Below, piece by piece: positions 22,501 to 31,100 of a stretch of 64,000 nt of DNA. Below the pieces are notes generated by a model, which saw only the letters and a program-made list of their open reading frames with translations, did not search any database and was not told the origin of the DNA. The position numbers were made by a program, and so were the translations under genes. Position 1 is the stretch's first letter, and each line of letters opens with the position of its first letter. Origin of the DNA: Mycobacterium sp. HUMS_12744610 (GTDB taxonomy: Bacteria > Actinomycetota > Actinomycetes > Mycobacteriales > Mycobacteriaceae); contig NZ_JBGEDP010000001.1 of NCBI RefSeq assembly GCF_041206865.1, positions 2,170,001-2,234,000 of the forward strand. Direction: 5' to 3'.

Positions 22501-23859
22501 CCGTTGGTCGACGCGCTGACCGCGCGTGGACACCGGCATCGGATGCTGGGGCTGCCGGCGTCCGACGCGGACGAGGAGGAACTCGGCAACGCGTTGCGCG
22601 CCGCCGCCGCGGACGAGCCGGCGCTGCGCATCCTGCATGTCTCGGCCCTCGACTCCGGCACCGGGCCGACGACGCTGTCGCTGTCGGACATGCAGCACCG
22701 GGTCCTGGGCGGGACCCGGCGGCTCTTCCGCGCCGCGGTCGCCGCCGAACTGCGCGCACCCATCTGGTTGGTGACCCGCAACGCCCAGCGGGCCATCGAC
22801 GCCGACACCGTGTCACCGGACCAGAGTTGCCTGTGGGGGTTCGGCCGTGCCGCCGCGCTGGAGCATCCGCAGGTGTGGGGCGGACTGGCGGACCTGGCCG
22901 AAGGGACCGCCGCGCCGACGACCGCAGAATGGTCGGCGTTGATCGACCAGGTCGCGGCGGCCCCGCGCGGCTCGTCCGGGCGGGAAGACCAGGTCGCGCT
23001 GCGTGAACAGGCGGTCTATGTGCCGCGGCTGGTTCGCCAGCTTCGGCAACCGAGCGGCGCACCGCCGGAATTACGTTCTGACGCAACGTATCTGGTGACC
23101 GGCGGGCTGGGCGCGATCGGGCTGGAGATTGCCGCCTATCTCGCCGCGAACGGCGCCCGGCACCTCGCGCTGACCAGCCGGCGCGCACCCGGCGACGCCG
23201 CACAACGGCGCGTCGACGCGATCCGCGAAAAGCACGGCTGCGAGGTCATGGTCGTCGCGGCCGACGTCGCGAACGCCGACGACGTCGCGCGCCTGCTGGC
23301 CACCGTGCAGGCCGAGTTGCCGCCGCTGGCCGGCATCGTGCACGCCGCGGGCGAGATCGGCACCACCCCGCTGCGCACCCTCGACGATGCAGAAGTCGAC
23401 CGGGTATTCGCCGGGAAGGTCTGGGGTGCTTGGCATTTGAGCGAAGCTACCGCGGACCTGCAGTTGGACTTCTTCCTCAGCACCTCCTCGATCGCCTCGG
23501 TGTGGGGCAGCTTCGGCCAGACCGCCTACGGCGCGGCCAACGCCTTCCTCGACGGGCTGGCCTGGCGGCTGCGCGGGCGGGGGGCATCAGCGTCAATTTC
23601 GGCCCCTGGTCCGCCGGCATGGCCGACGAGGAGGCTCGCACGCGACTGGCGCAGCGCGGGGTGCGGACATTGTCGGCCGCCGACGCGCTGGCGGGTATGG
23701 CCGACGTCATGGCGGCTTCCGGCGCGCCGGGGGAGGCGCCGGGTCCCGCGCAAGGGGTGGTGGCCCGGATCGACTGGGCCCGCTTCCTGCCGCTGTACCA
23801 GCAAGCCGGGAGGCGGTCGCTCCTCGCGGAACTGGAGCGTGAGGTGCCCACCCAGGTGA
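19510..23859 (+). CDS. pks: Type I polyketide synthase, module 1 (5' part of frameshifted gene)
   Basis: The first part of a bimodular type I PKS. Domains in residues: ketosynthase about 12-435 (active Cys in DTACSSS near 184, His in EAHGTGTSLGDP and KTNIGHLEA), acyltransferase about 550-860 (GHSVG near 640, HAFHS indicating malonyl-CoA), and ketoreductase about 1190-1370 (TGGLGAIGLE). No dehydratase or enoylreductase lies between AT and KR. The true frame is lost near 23580: the last ~90 codons of this frame have no PKS character, while the correct sequence (ISVNFGPW onward) continues in another frame after a run of six G. With the frame restored, the whole gene runs 19510-30641, about 3710 residues, close to the phleic acid PKS of trehalose polyphleate loci. 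Confidence 0.85.
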   Translation: MTSAENPSTRTSGFAIVGYAARFPGAADANEFWQVLAEGRDAVSEVPSDRWDVDEFFDPDPDAPGKIATRRAGFVDDVTGFDAPFFGMSAREVRLLDPQHRLLLETAWRAVEHAGIAPTALADTNTGVFVGLATHDYLGMASGELTYPEIEAYMAIGTSNAAAAGRISHRLGLQGPSVAVDTACSSSLVAIHQACQALLLGDCDLALAGGANVLLTPATMITFSRAHMLAPDGRCKTFDASADGYVRGEGCGVIVVKRLEDAVRDGDRIRAVIRGSAINQDGASGGLTVPNGIAQQRVIAQALRRAGIAPGDVGYLEAHGTGTSLGDPIEAQAAGAVFGEGRDADRPLLIGSVKTNIGHLEAAAGIAGVIKVILSLEHEVLPAHLHFRNPSPHIPWDRLALQVVREATPWERDGRPRIAGVSSFGFAGTNAHVVLEEAPVAPDQAGRLAIAPGPVERPGNRRFSVLPLSARTPAALVQLADHYRSWLSAHPEVTLADLCFTAGTGRAHFEHRAALVVDSTESAGELLGALADDRPAPGLVRGVSDRTPKTAWLFTGQGSQYTGMAKELFETEPVFAETMTRCAEAIAGVLEKPLLEVIFDPESEDTLRLTTYAQPALFAVEMGLARLWQSWGFEPDVVLGHSVGQYSAACVAGVFGLEDGALLMAERGRLFGSLPAGGRMVAIFAGPERVESLTDEYPSLSVAAYNGANTVLSGPAQDLDRVVAGLAADGVRCEWLDTSHAFHSALLDPILDEFEAYANRFEYRAPEQILVCNRTGAALGRSVRIDGAYWRRHARQPVQFANSVRTLAELGCKVLLEVGPQPVLTAAALRAWPDPATAPRAIASLRKNTADHRQITEAFAEAYVLGHLPDFGTLIGPARKLDLPTYPFQHREYWYRDNRERPHQQQRIAASSQAVRLLEADQIEELAALLDGARGNQQTVDVLTKLAAQHNRQRATRSIADERYEIRWEKCTAAVSGAEAGDAPYWLLIGDDADVVVPLVDALTARGHRHRMLGLPASDADEEELGNALRAAAADEPALRILHVSALDSGTGPTTLSLSDMQHRVLGGTRRLFRAAVAAELRAPIWLVTRNAQRAIDADTVSPDQSCLWGFGRAAALEHPQVWGGLADLAEGTAAPTTAEWSALIDQVAAAPRGSSGREDQVALREQAVYVPRLVRQLRQPSGAPPELRSDATYLVTGGLGAIGLEIAAYLAANGARHLALTSRRAPGDAAQRRVDAIREKHGCEVMVVAADVANADDVARLLATVQAELPPLAGIVHAAGEIGTTPLRTLDDAEVDRVFAGKVWGAWHLSEATADLQLDFFLSTSSIASVWGSFGQTAYGAANAFLDGLAWRLRGRGASASISAPGPPAWPTRRLARDWRSAGCGHCRPPTRWRVWPTSWRLPARRGRRRVPRKGWWPGSTGPASCRCTSKPGGGRSSRNWSVRCPPR

Positions 23860-26800
23860 CGGGGGCGTCCGCAACTCCTTCCGGGAAGACCCGGTTGGTC
23901 GAGCAGCTCACCCACGCTCCGGTACAGCGGCGCAGGAAGATGCTCGTGGATTACCTGCGCGAGGCGGTGGCGGAGGTGACGCGCGTCGATGCCGCCGCAA
24001 TCCGTGAGGACGCCGGATTCTTCGACCTCGGCATGGATTCCCTGATGGCCATCGAATTGCGGCAACGCATCGAGCAAGGCGTCGGCAAGGAGATCCCCGC
24101 AACCCTGGCGATGGACTACCCACGTCTGTCCGACGTGGCGGATTACCTGCTCGGCGACGTGCTCGGGCTCGACGACCAGGCATCGGCTGGTTCGGGGGCC
24201 GGTTCGCGGCGCCCGCAGGCGTCGGCAGTGACGACACGCACCGACGAGCCGATCGCGATCGTCGCGGTGTCGTGCCGTTTCCCCGGTGCGCCCGACCCGG
24301 AAGCATTCTGGGAGCTGCTGTCCGGCGGTGTCGATGCGATCCGGGAGGTCCCGGAAGACCGGTTCGACATCGACGAGTTCTACGATCCCGACCCGGAGGC
24401 GCCGGGCAAGATCTACAGCCGTTTCGGCGGATTCCTCGACACCATCGACGGATTCGACCCGGAATTCTTCGGTATCTCCCCGCGCGAGGCGGTCTGGATC
24501 GAACCGCAACAGCGGCTGATGCTCGAAACCGTGTGGGAGGGCATCGAACGGGCGGGGTACGCGCCGTCCGCGCTGCGCGGCAGCCGAACCGGCATCTTCG
24601 TCGGGGTCGGCGCCAACGAGTATTCGCATCTGCTGTCCGCGGAGTCGGTCGAAAAGCTCGAGCCCTACTTCATCACCGGCAATGCGCTCAATGCCGTCTC
24701 GGGCCGCGTCGCCTTCGCGCTCGGCCTGGAAGGGCCGGCGGTCGCGGTCGATACCGCCTGCAGCTCGTCGTTGGTGGCCGTCCATCAGGCCTGCCAGGCG
24801 TTGCACTCCGGCGACTGCGATCTGGCGGTGGCCGGCGGGGTGAACGTGTTGCTGAGCCCGGTGACCGTCATCGCGGCCTCGCGCGCCAGGATGCTTTCCC
24901 CGGTGGGGCGGTGCAAGACCTTCGACGCCTCCGCCGACGGCTACGTGCGTAGCGAGGGCTGCGGGGTCCTGGTGCTCAAGAGGCTGAGCGATGCGGTGCG
25001 CGACGGCGATCGGGTCTGCGCGGTCATCCCGAGCAGCGCGGTCAATCAGGATGGCGCCTCCAGTGGGTTGACGGTGCCCAACGGGCTTGCCCAGCAACGA
25101 CTTATCACCACGGCGCTGGCTCGCGCGGGTTTCGCCGGCGGGGACGTCGACTACCTCGAGGCGCACGGGACGGGAACCGCGCTGGGCGATCCGATCGAGG
25201 TGCAGGCGGCCGGGGCCGTCTACGGTGCCGCCCGGGAGCCGGACCGGCCGTTGCTGATCGGATCGGTGAAGACCAACATCGGCCACCTCGAGGCGGCGTC
25301 CGGGGTCGCCGGTCTGATCAAGGCCGTGTTGTCCCTGCAGCACGAGATGCTGCCCAAGAGCCTGCACTTCCAGACACCGTCGCCGCACATTCCCTGGAAC
25401 TCGCTGCCGGTGCAGGTCGTCGACGAGCCGATGCCGTGGCAGGCGAACGGCAGGCTGCGGCGCGCCGGCATCAGTTCCTTCGGGTTCACCGGGACGAACG
25501 CACACGTGCTGATCGAGGAGGCACCGCCACAATCGGCGACCGCCGACGAGTACTCGACGGGGGATCGCGCCCTCGACGTCACCGCGGTGGCGGAGGTGGA
25601 CGCTGCAGACGAGCCGGTCGAGGTGCTGCCGCTGTCCGCGCGGTCGCCGCAGGGTCTGATCGATCTGGCACAGCGATACGGGGAGTGGTTGAACGCCCAC
25701 CCGAAGGTCGACATCGCCGACGTGTGCTTCACCGCGGCGGTCGGGCGTTCGCATTTCGAACACCGCGCCGCGCTGGTCGTCGATTCGGTTGCGGGCGCCC
25801 GCGATCTGCTGGCCGAGTTGGCCGAGAACCGGATGCGGCCCGGAGTGGTGCGCGGCGAGTGCACGGACGCCCCGACGACGGCCTGGTTCTTCACCGGGCA
25901 GGGTAGTCAATACCCCGGGATGGCGCGCGAGTTGTACGACGCCGAGCCGGTTTTCGCCGACACGGTGCGACGCTGCGCGGACGCGGTCGACGGGATGCTG
26001 CCGCGCCCGCTGCTCGAGGTGTTGTTCGCTAGCGACCCCGAAGCCGGAGAAGCGCTGCGGCACACGTCGTTTGCGCAGCCCGCGCTGTTCGCGGTCGAGA
26101 TGGGGCTGGCCCGCCTGTGGCAGTCGTGGGGCGTCGAGCCCGACGTGGTCCTGGGGCACAGCGTCGGCCAGTACGCGGCGGCGTGTGTGGCCGGCGTGTT
26201 CGGCCTCGAGGACGGCGTACGGCTGATGGCCGAGCGTGGCCGGTTGTTCGGCAGCCTGCCCGACGGCGGGCGAATGGTGGCCGTGTTCGCCGACGCCAAA
26301 TACGTCGAGGGGTTCGCCAACGAATTTCCCCGGGTCTCGGTCGCCGCTTACAACGGCCCCAACACGGTGCTGTCGGGTTCCGGCGAAGACCTGGAAGAGA
26401 TCTTCGGCAGGTGTGGCAACGACGGGGCCCGGTGCACCTGGCTGGAAACCAGCCACGCCTTCCATTCGGAGTTGCTGGAGCCGGTGCTCGATGAATTCGA
26501 GTCGTACGCGGCGCGGTTGGAGTTCGCCGTGCCGACGTTGCCGCTGGTGTGCAACCGCACCGGCGCCGTGCTCACGCCCGACACCCCGCTGGACGCCCAG
26601 TATTGGCGGCGCCATTCCCGCCAGCCCGTGCAGTTCGCAGAAAGCGTGCGCACCGTGGCGGCGCTGGGCTGCTCGGTGTTGATGGAGATCGGTCCGCAGC
26701 CGGTTCTGACGGGGGCCGCGGTGCAGGTCTGGCCGGAGCACCTGGCCGCCCCGCGTGCGGTCGTTTCCCTGCGCAAGGGCGTCGGCGACCGGCGCCAGAT

Positions 26801-29800
26801 CGCCGAGGCGCTGGCCGCGGCCTACGTCAGCGGCCATCGGCCCAGTTTCGCGGCGCCGCATCGCCAACCCCGCCGCAAACTCGAGCTGCCCACCTACCCG
26901 TTCCAGCGCCGCCGCTTCTGGCCCAAGGCGTCCGGGATCGCGGGCCTCGAGGGACACGGCGGTGCGGTGTCCGGAATCCTCGGTAGCGCAAAAGATCTCG
27001 CTTCCGGCGACTCCGTGTACACCAGTCGGCTGTCGGTCAAGTCGCAGCCGTGGCTGTCCGATCACGTCATCTACGGCACCGTCGTCGTCCCGGGGGCCAC
27101 CTATGCGGCGATGGCCCTGGCCGCCGTCGGGCCGCCAGGGCGGGTGCAGGACGTCTTCTTCTACGAGCCGATCATCCTGCCCGAGAAGGCTTCTCGCGAG
27201 GTGCAGTTGACTCTGCATCCGCTGGAGGACGGTGCCGGCTGGAGCTTCCGGGTGCACAGCCGCCCCTACGGTGTCAGCGATGCCGAATGGTCGCTGAACG
27301 CCGACGGCACCGTCGTCAACGGCGCCGCCCCTGTCGAGGAGGAGCCGGCATCCGACGCCGCGGAACCCATCGACACGGCCACCGAGCGGATGGAGCGCAT
27401 GCGTCCGCAGCAGCTGTTCGAGACCTTCGCCGACATGGAGCTGGCCTGGGGGCCGAACTGGTCCGGTTCCCTGAAGTCGTTGTGGCTGGGCGAGGGCGAA
27501 GCGATCGGTGACGTCACCGTCGGCGAGGAACTCGCCGAACATCTCGGTACCGAGCCCATGCACCCGGTGCTGCTCGACCTGTGCACCGGCGTCGCCTTCC
27601 CGGCGTTCCCGGCGCTGCTCGCGGCCGAGGCAGGGGTGAACGATCTCTTCCTGCCGTTGCGGTACGGGCAAGTCGAACTGCTGGAGAAGATGCCCCGGCG
27701 GTTCTACTGCCGCGCGAAGTGGCACACCAGCGCCCTCGACAGCGAAACCCAGGTCTTCGATCTCGACTTCGTCGACCGGGATGGCCGCCGCCTCGGCGGC
27801 ATCCGCGAGTTCACCGTCAAACGCGCTCCCCGGGAGGCGTTGCTGCGGGGACTCGGTGGCGACGCCACCCGGCTGCTCTACACCCTGGGCTGGCACGAGG
27901 TGCCGCCCCCGCCGCCGAGCGGTGACACGGCGAGCATGGCCGGCACCTGGCTGGTCGCCGGGTTCAACGAACTGGCGGCCGAGCTGCCGGGCTGCATCGC
28001 GTTCGACCGGGTGACCGATCCGGAGCCGTTGGGGCAGCTGTTGGCGCAGGCCCGCGAGCGCGGGATGCCGTTCTCGGGCATCGTCTGGCGCAGCGCGGTC
28101 CCGGGTGCGGCCGAGTCGGCGGGCGAGTCGGCCGCGCGGCTGGAAACCGAGATCGCCCAGCTGCTCGGCGCCGTGCACACGTTGCAGGCCGCCGATGACT
28201 CGGGCGCGGTGAGACTGCCCGGTGGCCTGTGGATCATCACAGAACGGGCCGTGGCCACCGAATCCGGCGAACCGGTCGACCCCGTGCAGGCGGCGCTGTG
28301 GGGACTCGGCCGCACCGTCGCCAACGAGGAACCGGCCCTGCACTGCAGGCTGGTCGACCACGACGGATCAAAGGACGCGGTGCGCTCGCTGGTCGGTCTT
28401 CTCGGCACACCGGTCGAGGAGCCCGAACTGGCACTGCGCCAAGGCAAGTTCCTGGCCCCGCGGCTCCTGCAGTGGTCGCGCAGCGGCCACCTCACGGTGC
28501 CGCGCGCGGCCGATTACGCGCTGGCCCCCACCGAGCGCGGCGCGATCGACAACTTGCGCCTGACCGAGACCGAAGTGCCGCCGCCGGGCGACGGCTACGT
28601 GCAGGTCCGGGTGGAGGCCGCCGGCCTGAACTTCCGGGATGTGCTCAACGTGTTGGGCCTCTACCCCGGCGACCCGGGCCCGATCGGCGGGGATTTCGCC
28701 GGCGTCGTCACCCAATTGGGTGACGGTGTCACCGGGCTCGAGGTCGGCCAGCGCGTCTATGGCTTCATGCAGGGCGCGTTCGCCAGCCGGTTCAATGTGC
28801 CGGCCCAGTTGCTGGCGCCGATCCCCGCGCGCGTGAGCGCGGTGGACGCGGCGACCATCCCCGCTGCAGCGCTCACCGCGCGGCTGGCGTTCGACTGGGC
28901 ACAGCTCAAGCCCGGCGACCGGGTGCTCATCCACGCCGCCAGCGGTGGTGTCGGATTGGCCGCGATCCAGATGGCGCAGCAGCACGGCGCGACCGTCTTC
29001 GCCACCGCGAGCACCTACAAGCGCGCGACACTGCGCGAGCTGGGTGTGCAGCACGTCTACGACTCGCGCAGTACGGATTTCGCCGACCAGATCCTCGCCG
29101 ACACCGACGGTGCCGGCGTGGACGTGGTGCTCAACAGCCTGACCAACGAGGGGTTCGTCGAGGCGACCGTGCGGGCCACCGCCCAGAACGGCCGATTCGC
29201 CGAGATCGCCAAGCGCGACATCTGGACGCGCGAGCAGATGGCGGCGGCCCGGCCCGACATCGCCTACGAGATCGTCGCGCTCGACACGGTCACCTTCCAG
29301 GAGCCCGAGCGCATCCGCGGCCTGCTGCGCGAGGTGTCGGACGGGCTGGCCCGCGGCGAGTGGACGCCACTGCCCGCCGAGATCTATCCGCTGACCGAGG
29401 CCAAGACGGCGTTCCGCCGGATGCAGCAGGCCCGGCACATCGGCAAGATCGTGCTGCAGATGCCCAACCGGCTTCAGCCGCGGGGCGATCGGAGCTATCT
29501 GGTCACCGGTGGACTCGGTGCGATCGGGTTGCACCTGGCGGCCTATCTGGCCCAACTCGGTGCGGGAGACATCGTCTTGACGAGCCGGCGTGCCCCCGAC
29601 GCGGACGCGCAACGGACCATCGGGGAGATCGTCGAGCGCTACCGGTGCCGCATCCACACCTTCGCGGCCGATGTCGGCGACGAATCCGAGGTCGTCAAAC
29701 TGGTGGAGCGGATCCGGGCGGAGCTGCCGCCGCTTGCGGGTGTGGCGCATCTGGCGGGCGTCCTCGACGACGCCCTGTTGTCCCAACAGAGTGTCGAACG

Positions 29801-30641
29801 GTTCCGGACCACGTTGGCGCCCAAGGCGTTCGGAGCCTCGTACCTGCACCGCGCGACGAAGGACGACGATCTCGACTTCTTCATCGTGTCCTCGTCGGTG
29901 TCCAGCTTGCTGGGTTCACCCGGTCAGGCCAACTACTCGACGGCCAATGCGTGGCTCGACGGGCTGGTCGCCCGGCGGAAGGCGCGTGGCCTGCCGGCGA
30001 CCGGGGTCAACTTCGGCCCCTGGGCGCAGGGCGGCATGGCCTCCTCGGAGGCCGCGCGCGCCAATATCGGCGCGCAGGGCCTGGTTTCGCTGGATCCCTC
30101 GGCCGCGCTCAACGCGCTCGCCGAGGCCGTCGCCAACGGAACGGGGCAGGCAACCGTCATCAAGGCCAACTGGCAGCGTGTCGCGAAGGTGCTGGGCAGT
30201 TCCCGTCCCCCGATTCTCGACCTCGTGTTGCCCAGCGCCGTCGGGGAGACGACCGGCGACAGTGAGCTGCTCCGGCAGCTGCAGGAGATACCGGCGGCCC
30301 GGCGCGCCGGCTTCATCACCGAGTTCCTGCAGCGCGAGGTGCAGGGCTTCCTGCGGCTCGCGCAACCACCGGCCGCCACCAGCAGGTTCCTGGACCTCGG
30401 TACGGATTCTCTGATGGCGGTCGAACTTCGCAACCGGTTGCACAGCCAGTTCGGCGGCGCGTTCACGATCAACGCCACCGCCGTGTTCGACTACCCGACG
30501 ATCGGGGGCCTCGCCGAGTATCTCGCCGGACAGCTGCCCGAGGCGGCGGGCGAGGCGGAACCCGTCGCGGCGGACGAGCAGGATTCGGAGCCCGCGGCGG
30601 AGCCGGGACCCGAAGCCGTCGGAGGACCCGAGCCGAGTTGA
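23580..30641 (+). CDS. pks: Type I polyketide synthase, end of module 1 and module 2 (3' part of frameshifted gene)
   Basis: Continuation of the PKS after the frameshift. By nucleotide position: carrier protein 1 about 23930-24150 (GMDSLMA), ketosynthase 2 about 24240-25520 (DTACSSS), acyltransferase 2 about 25885-26800 (GHSVG, HAFHS, malonyl type), dehydratase about 26990-27820 (HVIYGTVVVPG fits HxxxGxxxxP; the second motif HPVLLDLCTG has the Asp but not the usual Gln/His), enoylreductase about 28530-29440 (HAASGGVGLAA), ketoreductase about 29490-30000 (TGGLGAIGLH) and carrier protein 2 about 30290-30520 (GTDSLMA). Module 2 is therefore fully reducing. No thioesterase is present, which fits hand-over of the chain to a PapA. 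The tail is rich in Glu/Pro/Ala. Without a start codon of its own, this part is not expected to be made unless the frame is restored. Confidence 0.85.
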   Translation, partial: GGISVNFGPWSAGMADEEARTRLAQRGVRTLSAADALAGMADVMAASGAPGEAPGPAQGVVARIDWARFLPLYQQAGRRSLLAELEREVPTQVTGASATPSGKTRLVEQLTHAPVQRRRKMLVDYLREAVAEVTRVDAAAIREDAGFFDLGMDSLMAIELRQRIEQGVGKEIPATLAMDYPRLSDVADYLLGDVLGLDDQASAGSGAGSRRPQASAVTTRTDEPIAIVAVSCRFPGAPDPEAFWELLSGGVDAIREVPEDRFDIDEFYDPDPEAPGKIYSRFGGFLDTIDGFDPEFFGISPREAVWIEPQQRLMLETVWEGIERAGYAPSALRGSRTGIFVGVGANEYSHLLSAESVEKLEPYFITGNALNAVSGRVAFALGLEGPAVAVDTACSSSLVAVHQACQALHSGDCDLAVAGGVNVLLSPVTVIAASRARMLSPVGRCKTFDASADGYVRSEGCGVLVLKRLSDAVRDGDRVCAVIPSSAVNQDGASSGLTVPNGLAQQRLITTALARAGFAGGDVDYLEAHGTGTALGDPIEVQAAGAVYGAAREPDRPLLIGSVKTNIGHLEAASGVAGLIKAVLSLQHEMLPKSLHFQTPSPHIPWNSLPVQVVDEPMPWQANGRLRRAGISSFGFTGTNAHVLIEEAPPQSATADEYSTGDRALDVTAVAEVDAADEPVEVLPLSARSPQGLIDLAQRYGEWLNAHPKVDIADVCFTAAVGRSHFEHRAALVVDSVAGARDLLAELAENRMRPGVVRGECTDAPTTAWFFTGQGSQYPGMARELYDAEPVFADTVRRCADAVDGMLPRPLLEVLFASDPEAGEALRHTSFAQPALFAVEMGLARLWQSWGVEPDVVLGHSVGQYAAACVAGVFGLEDGVRLMAERGRLFGSLPDGGRMVAVFADAKYVEGFANEFPRVSVAAYNGPNTVLSGSGEDLEEIFGRCGNDGARCTWLETSHAFHSELLEPVLDEFESYAARLEFAVPTLPLVCNRTGAVLTPDTPLDAQYWRRHSRQPVQFAESVRTVAALGCSVLMEIGPQPVLTGAAVQVWPEHLAAPRAVVSLRKGVGDRRQIAEALAAAYVSGHRPSFAAPHRQPRRKLELPTYPFQRRRFWPKASGIAGLEGHGGAVSGILGSAKDLASGDSVYTSRLSVKSQPWLSDHVIYGTVVVPGATYAAMALAAVGPPGRVQDVFFYEPIILPEKASREVQLTLHPLEDGAGWSFRVHSRPYGVSDAEWSLNADGTVVNGAAPVEEEPASDAAEPIDTATERMERMRPQQLFETFADMELAWGPNWSGSLKSLWLGEGEAIGDVTVGEELAEHLGTEPMHPVLLDLCTGVAFPAFPALLAAEAGVNDLFLPLRYGQVELLEKMPRRFYCRAKWHTSALDSETQVFDLDFVDRDGRRLGGIREFTVKRAPREALLRGLGGDATRLLYTLGWHEVPPPPPSGDTASMAGTWLVAGFNELAAELPGCIAFDRVTDPEPLGQLLAQARERGMPFSGIVWRSAVPGAAESAGESAARLETEIAQLLGAVHTLQAADDSGAVRLPGGLWIITERAVATESGEPVDPVQAALWGLGRTVANEEPALHCRLVDHDGSKDAVRSLVGLLGTPVEEPELALRQGKFLAPRLLQWSRSGHLTVPRAADYALAPTERGAIDNLRLTETEVPPPGDGYVQVRVEAAGLNFRDVLNVLGLYPGDPGPIGGDFAGVVTQLGDGVTGLEVGQRVYGFMQGAFASRFNVPAQLLAPIPARVSAVDAATIPAAALTARLAFDWAQLKPGDRVLIHAASGGVGLAAIQMAQQHGATVFATASTYKRATLRELGVQHVYDSRSTDFADQILADTDGAGVDVVLNSLTNEGFVEATVRATAQNGRFAEIAKRDIWTREQMAAARPDIAYEIVALDTVTFQEPERIRGLLREVSDGLARGEWTPLPAEIYPLTEAKTAFRRMQQARHIGKIVLQMPNRLQPRGDRSYLVTGGLGAIGLHLAAYLAQLGAGDIVLTSRRAPDADAQRTIGEIVERYRCRIHTFAADVGDESEVVKLVERIRAELPPLAGVAHLAGVLDDALLSQQSVERFRTTLAPKAFGASYLHRATKDDDLDFFIVSSSVSSLLGSPGQANYSTANAWLDGLVARRKARGLPATGVNFGPWAQGGMASSEAARANIGAQGLVSLDPSAALNALAEAVANGTGQATVIKANWQRVAKVLGSSRPPILDLVLPSAVGETTGDSELLRQLQEIPAARRAGFITEFLQREVQGFLRLAQPPAATSRFLDLGTDSLMAVELRNRLHSQFGGAFTINATAVFDYPTIGGLAEYLAGQLPEAAGEAEPVAADEQDSEPAAEPGPEAVGGPEPS

Positions 30642-30653
30642 TTCCCCGCGGGT

Positions 30654-31096
30654 TCAGTCGGCGATGTCGAACGCCGAGTTGACCTTGGTCGGGCGCACCC
30701 GCACCACCAGTTCGCCCGGCACGGCGTTGCGGCGGCCGAACTCGGCGGCGCGCTCAGCGCCCATGTAGCGGGCGCTGATCCGCGTCGCGGTGTCCAGCAG
30801 GTCCTGCGGGTCCTCGCTCACTGACGCTTCTTTTTTGCGGCCCTGGACGCTGTTACGAACGAATAGGGCGGGTGGGGGTCGTCCACGCAGATCACCACCC
30901 GCGGATCACGGTGCAGTGACCGGCCTTTGGCCGTGTCACGGCCGGTGTTGAACACCACCTGGTCGTCGTCGACGATGATCCACACCGGTGCCACCAGCGG
31001 CCGCCCGTCGGCGGCGAGGTAGCCGAGCATGCCGGTGCGGGTGCCGGCCGAGAGGAACTCGACGACTTTCTCGGAGAGTTCGCTACGCCCGGCCAT
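30654..31096 (-). pseudogene. PPOX-class flavin/F420-dependent oxidase-like protein, frameshifted
   Basis: The N-terminal 80 residues in one frame (VAPVWIIVDDDQVVFNTGRDTA) are a split beta-barrel of the pyridoxamine-phosphate-oxidase-like / F420-binding class. This frame soon ends at a TGA (30836 region), but the expected C-terminus continues in another frame from about 30850 (VQGR, then VSEDPQDLLDTATRISARY, ending VNSAFDIAD) to a stop at 30654-30656. The shift lies in or just before a short stretch near 30845-30862, close to a run of six T. It could be a real loss or a sequence error. The gene follows two acyl-CoA dehydrogenases on the same strand, four bases after the previous stop, and faces the end of the PKS 12 bases away. 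Confidence 0.7.
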
Positions 31097-31100
31097 GTCG

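Noticed and set aside
20026..22698. Long minus-strand frame of 890 codons inside the PKS first module
   Set aside because: Antisense shadow with no motif; the plus strand codes for KS and AT domains.
23526..28361. Very long open frame (about 1600 codons) on the minus strand inside the PKS
   Set aside because: It is the antisense shadow of GC-rich PKS coding sequence; the product is rich in Arg, Gly, His and Gln with no domain, while the plus strand carries complete PKS motifs.
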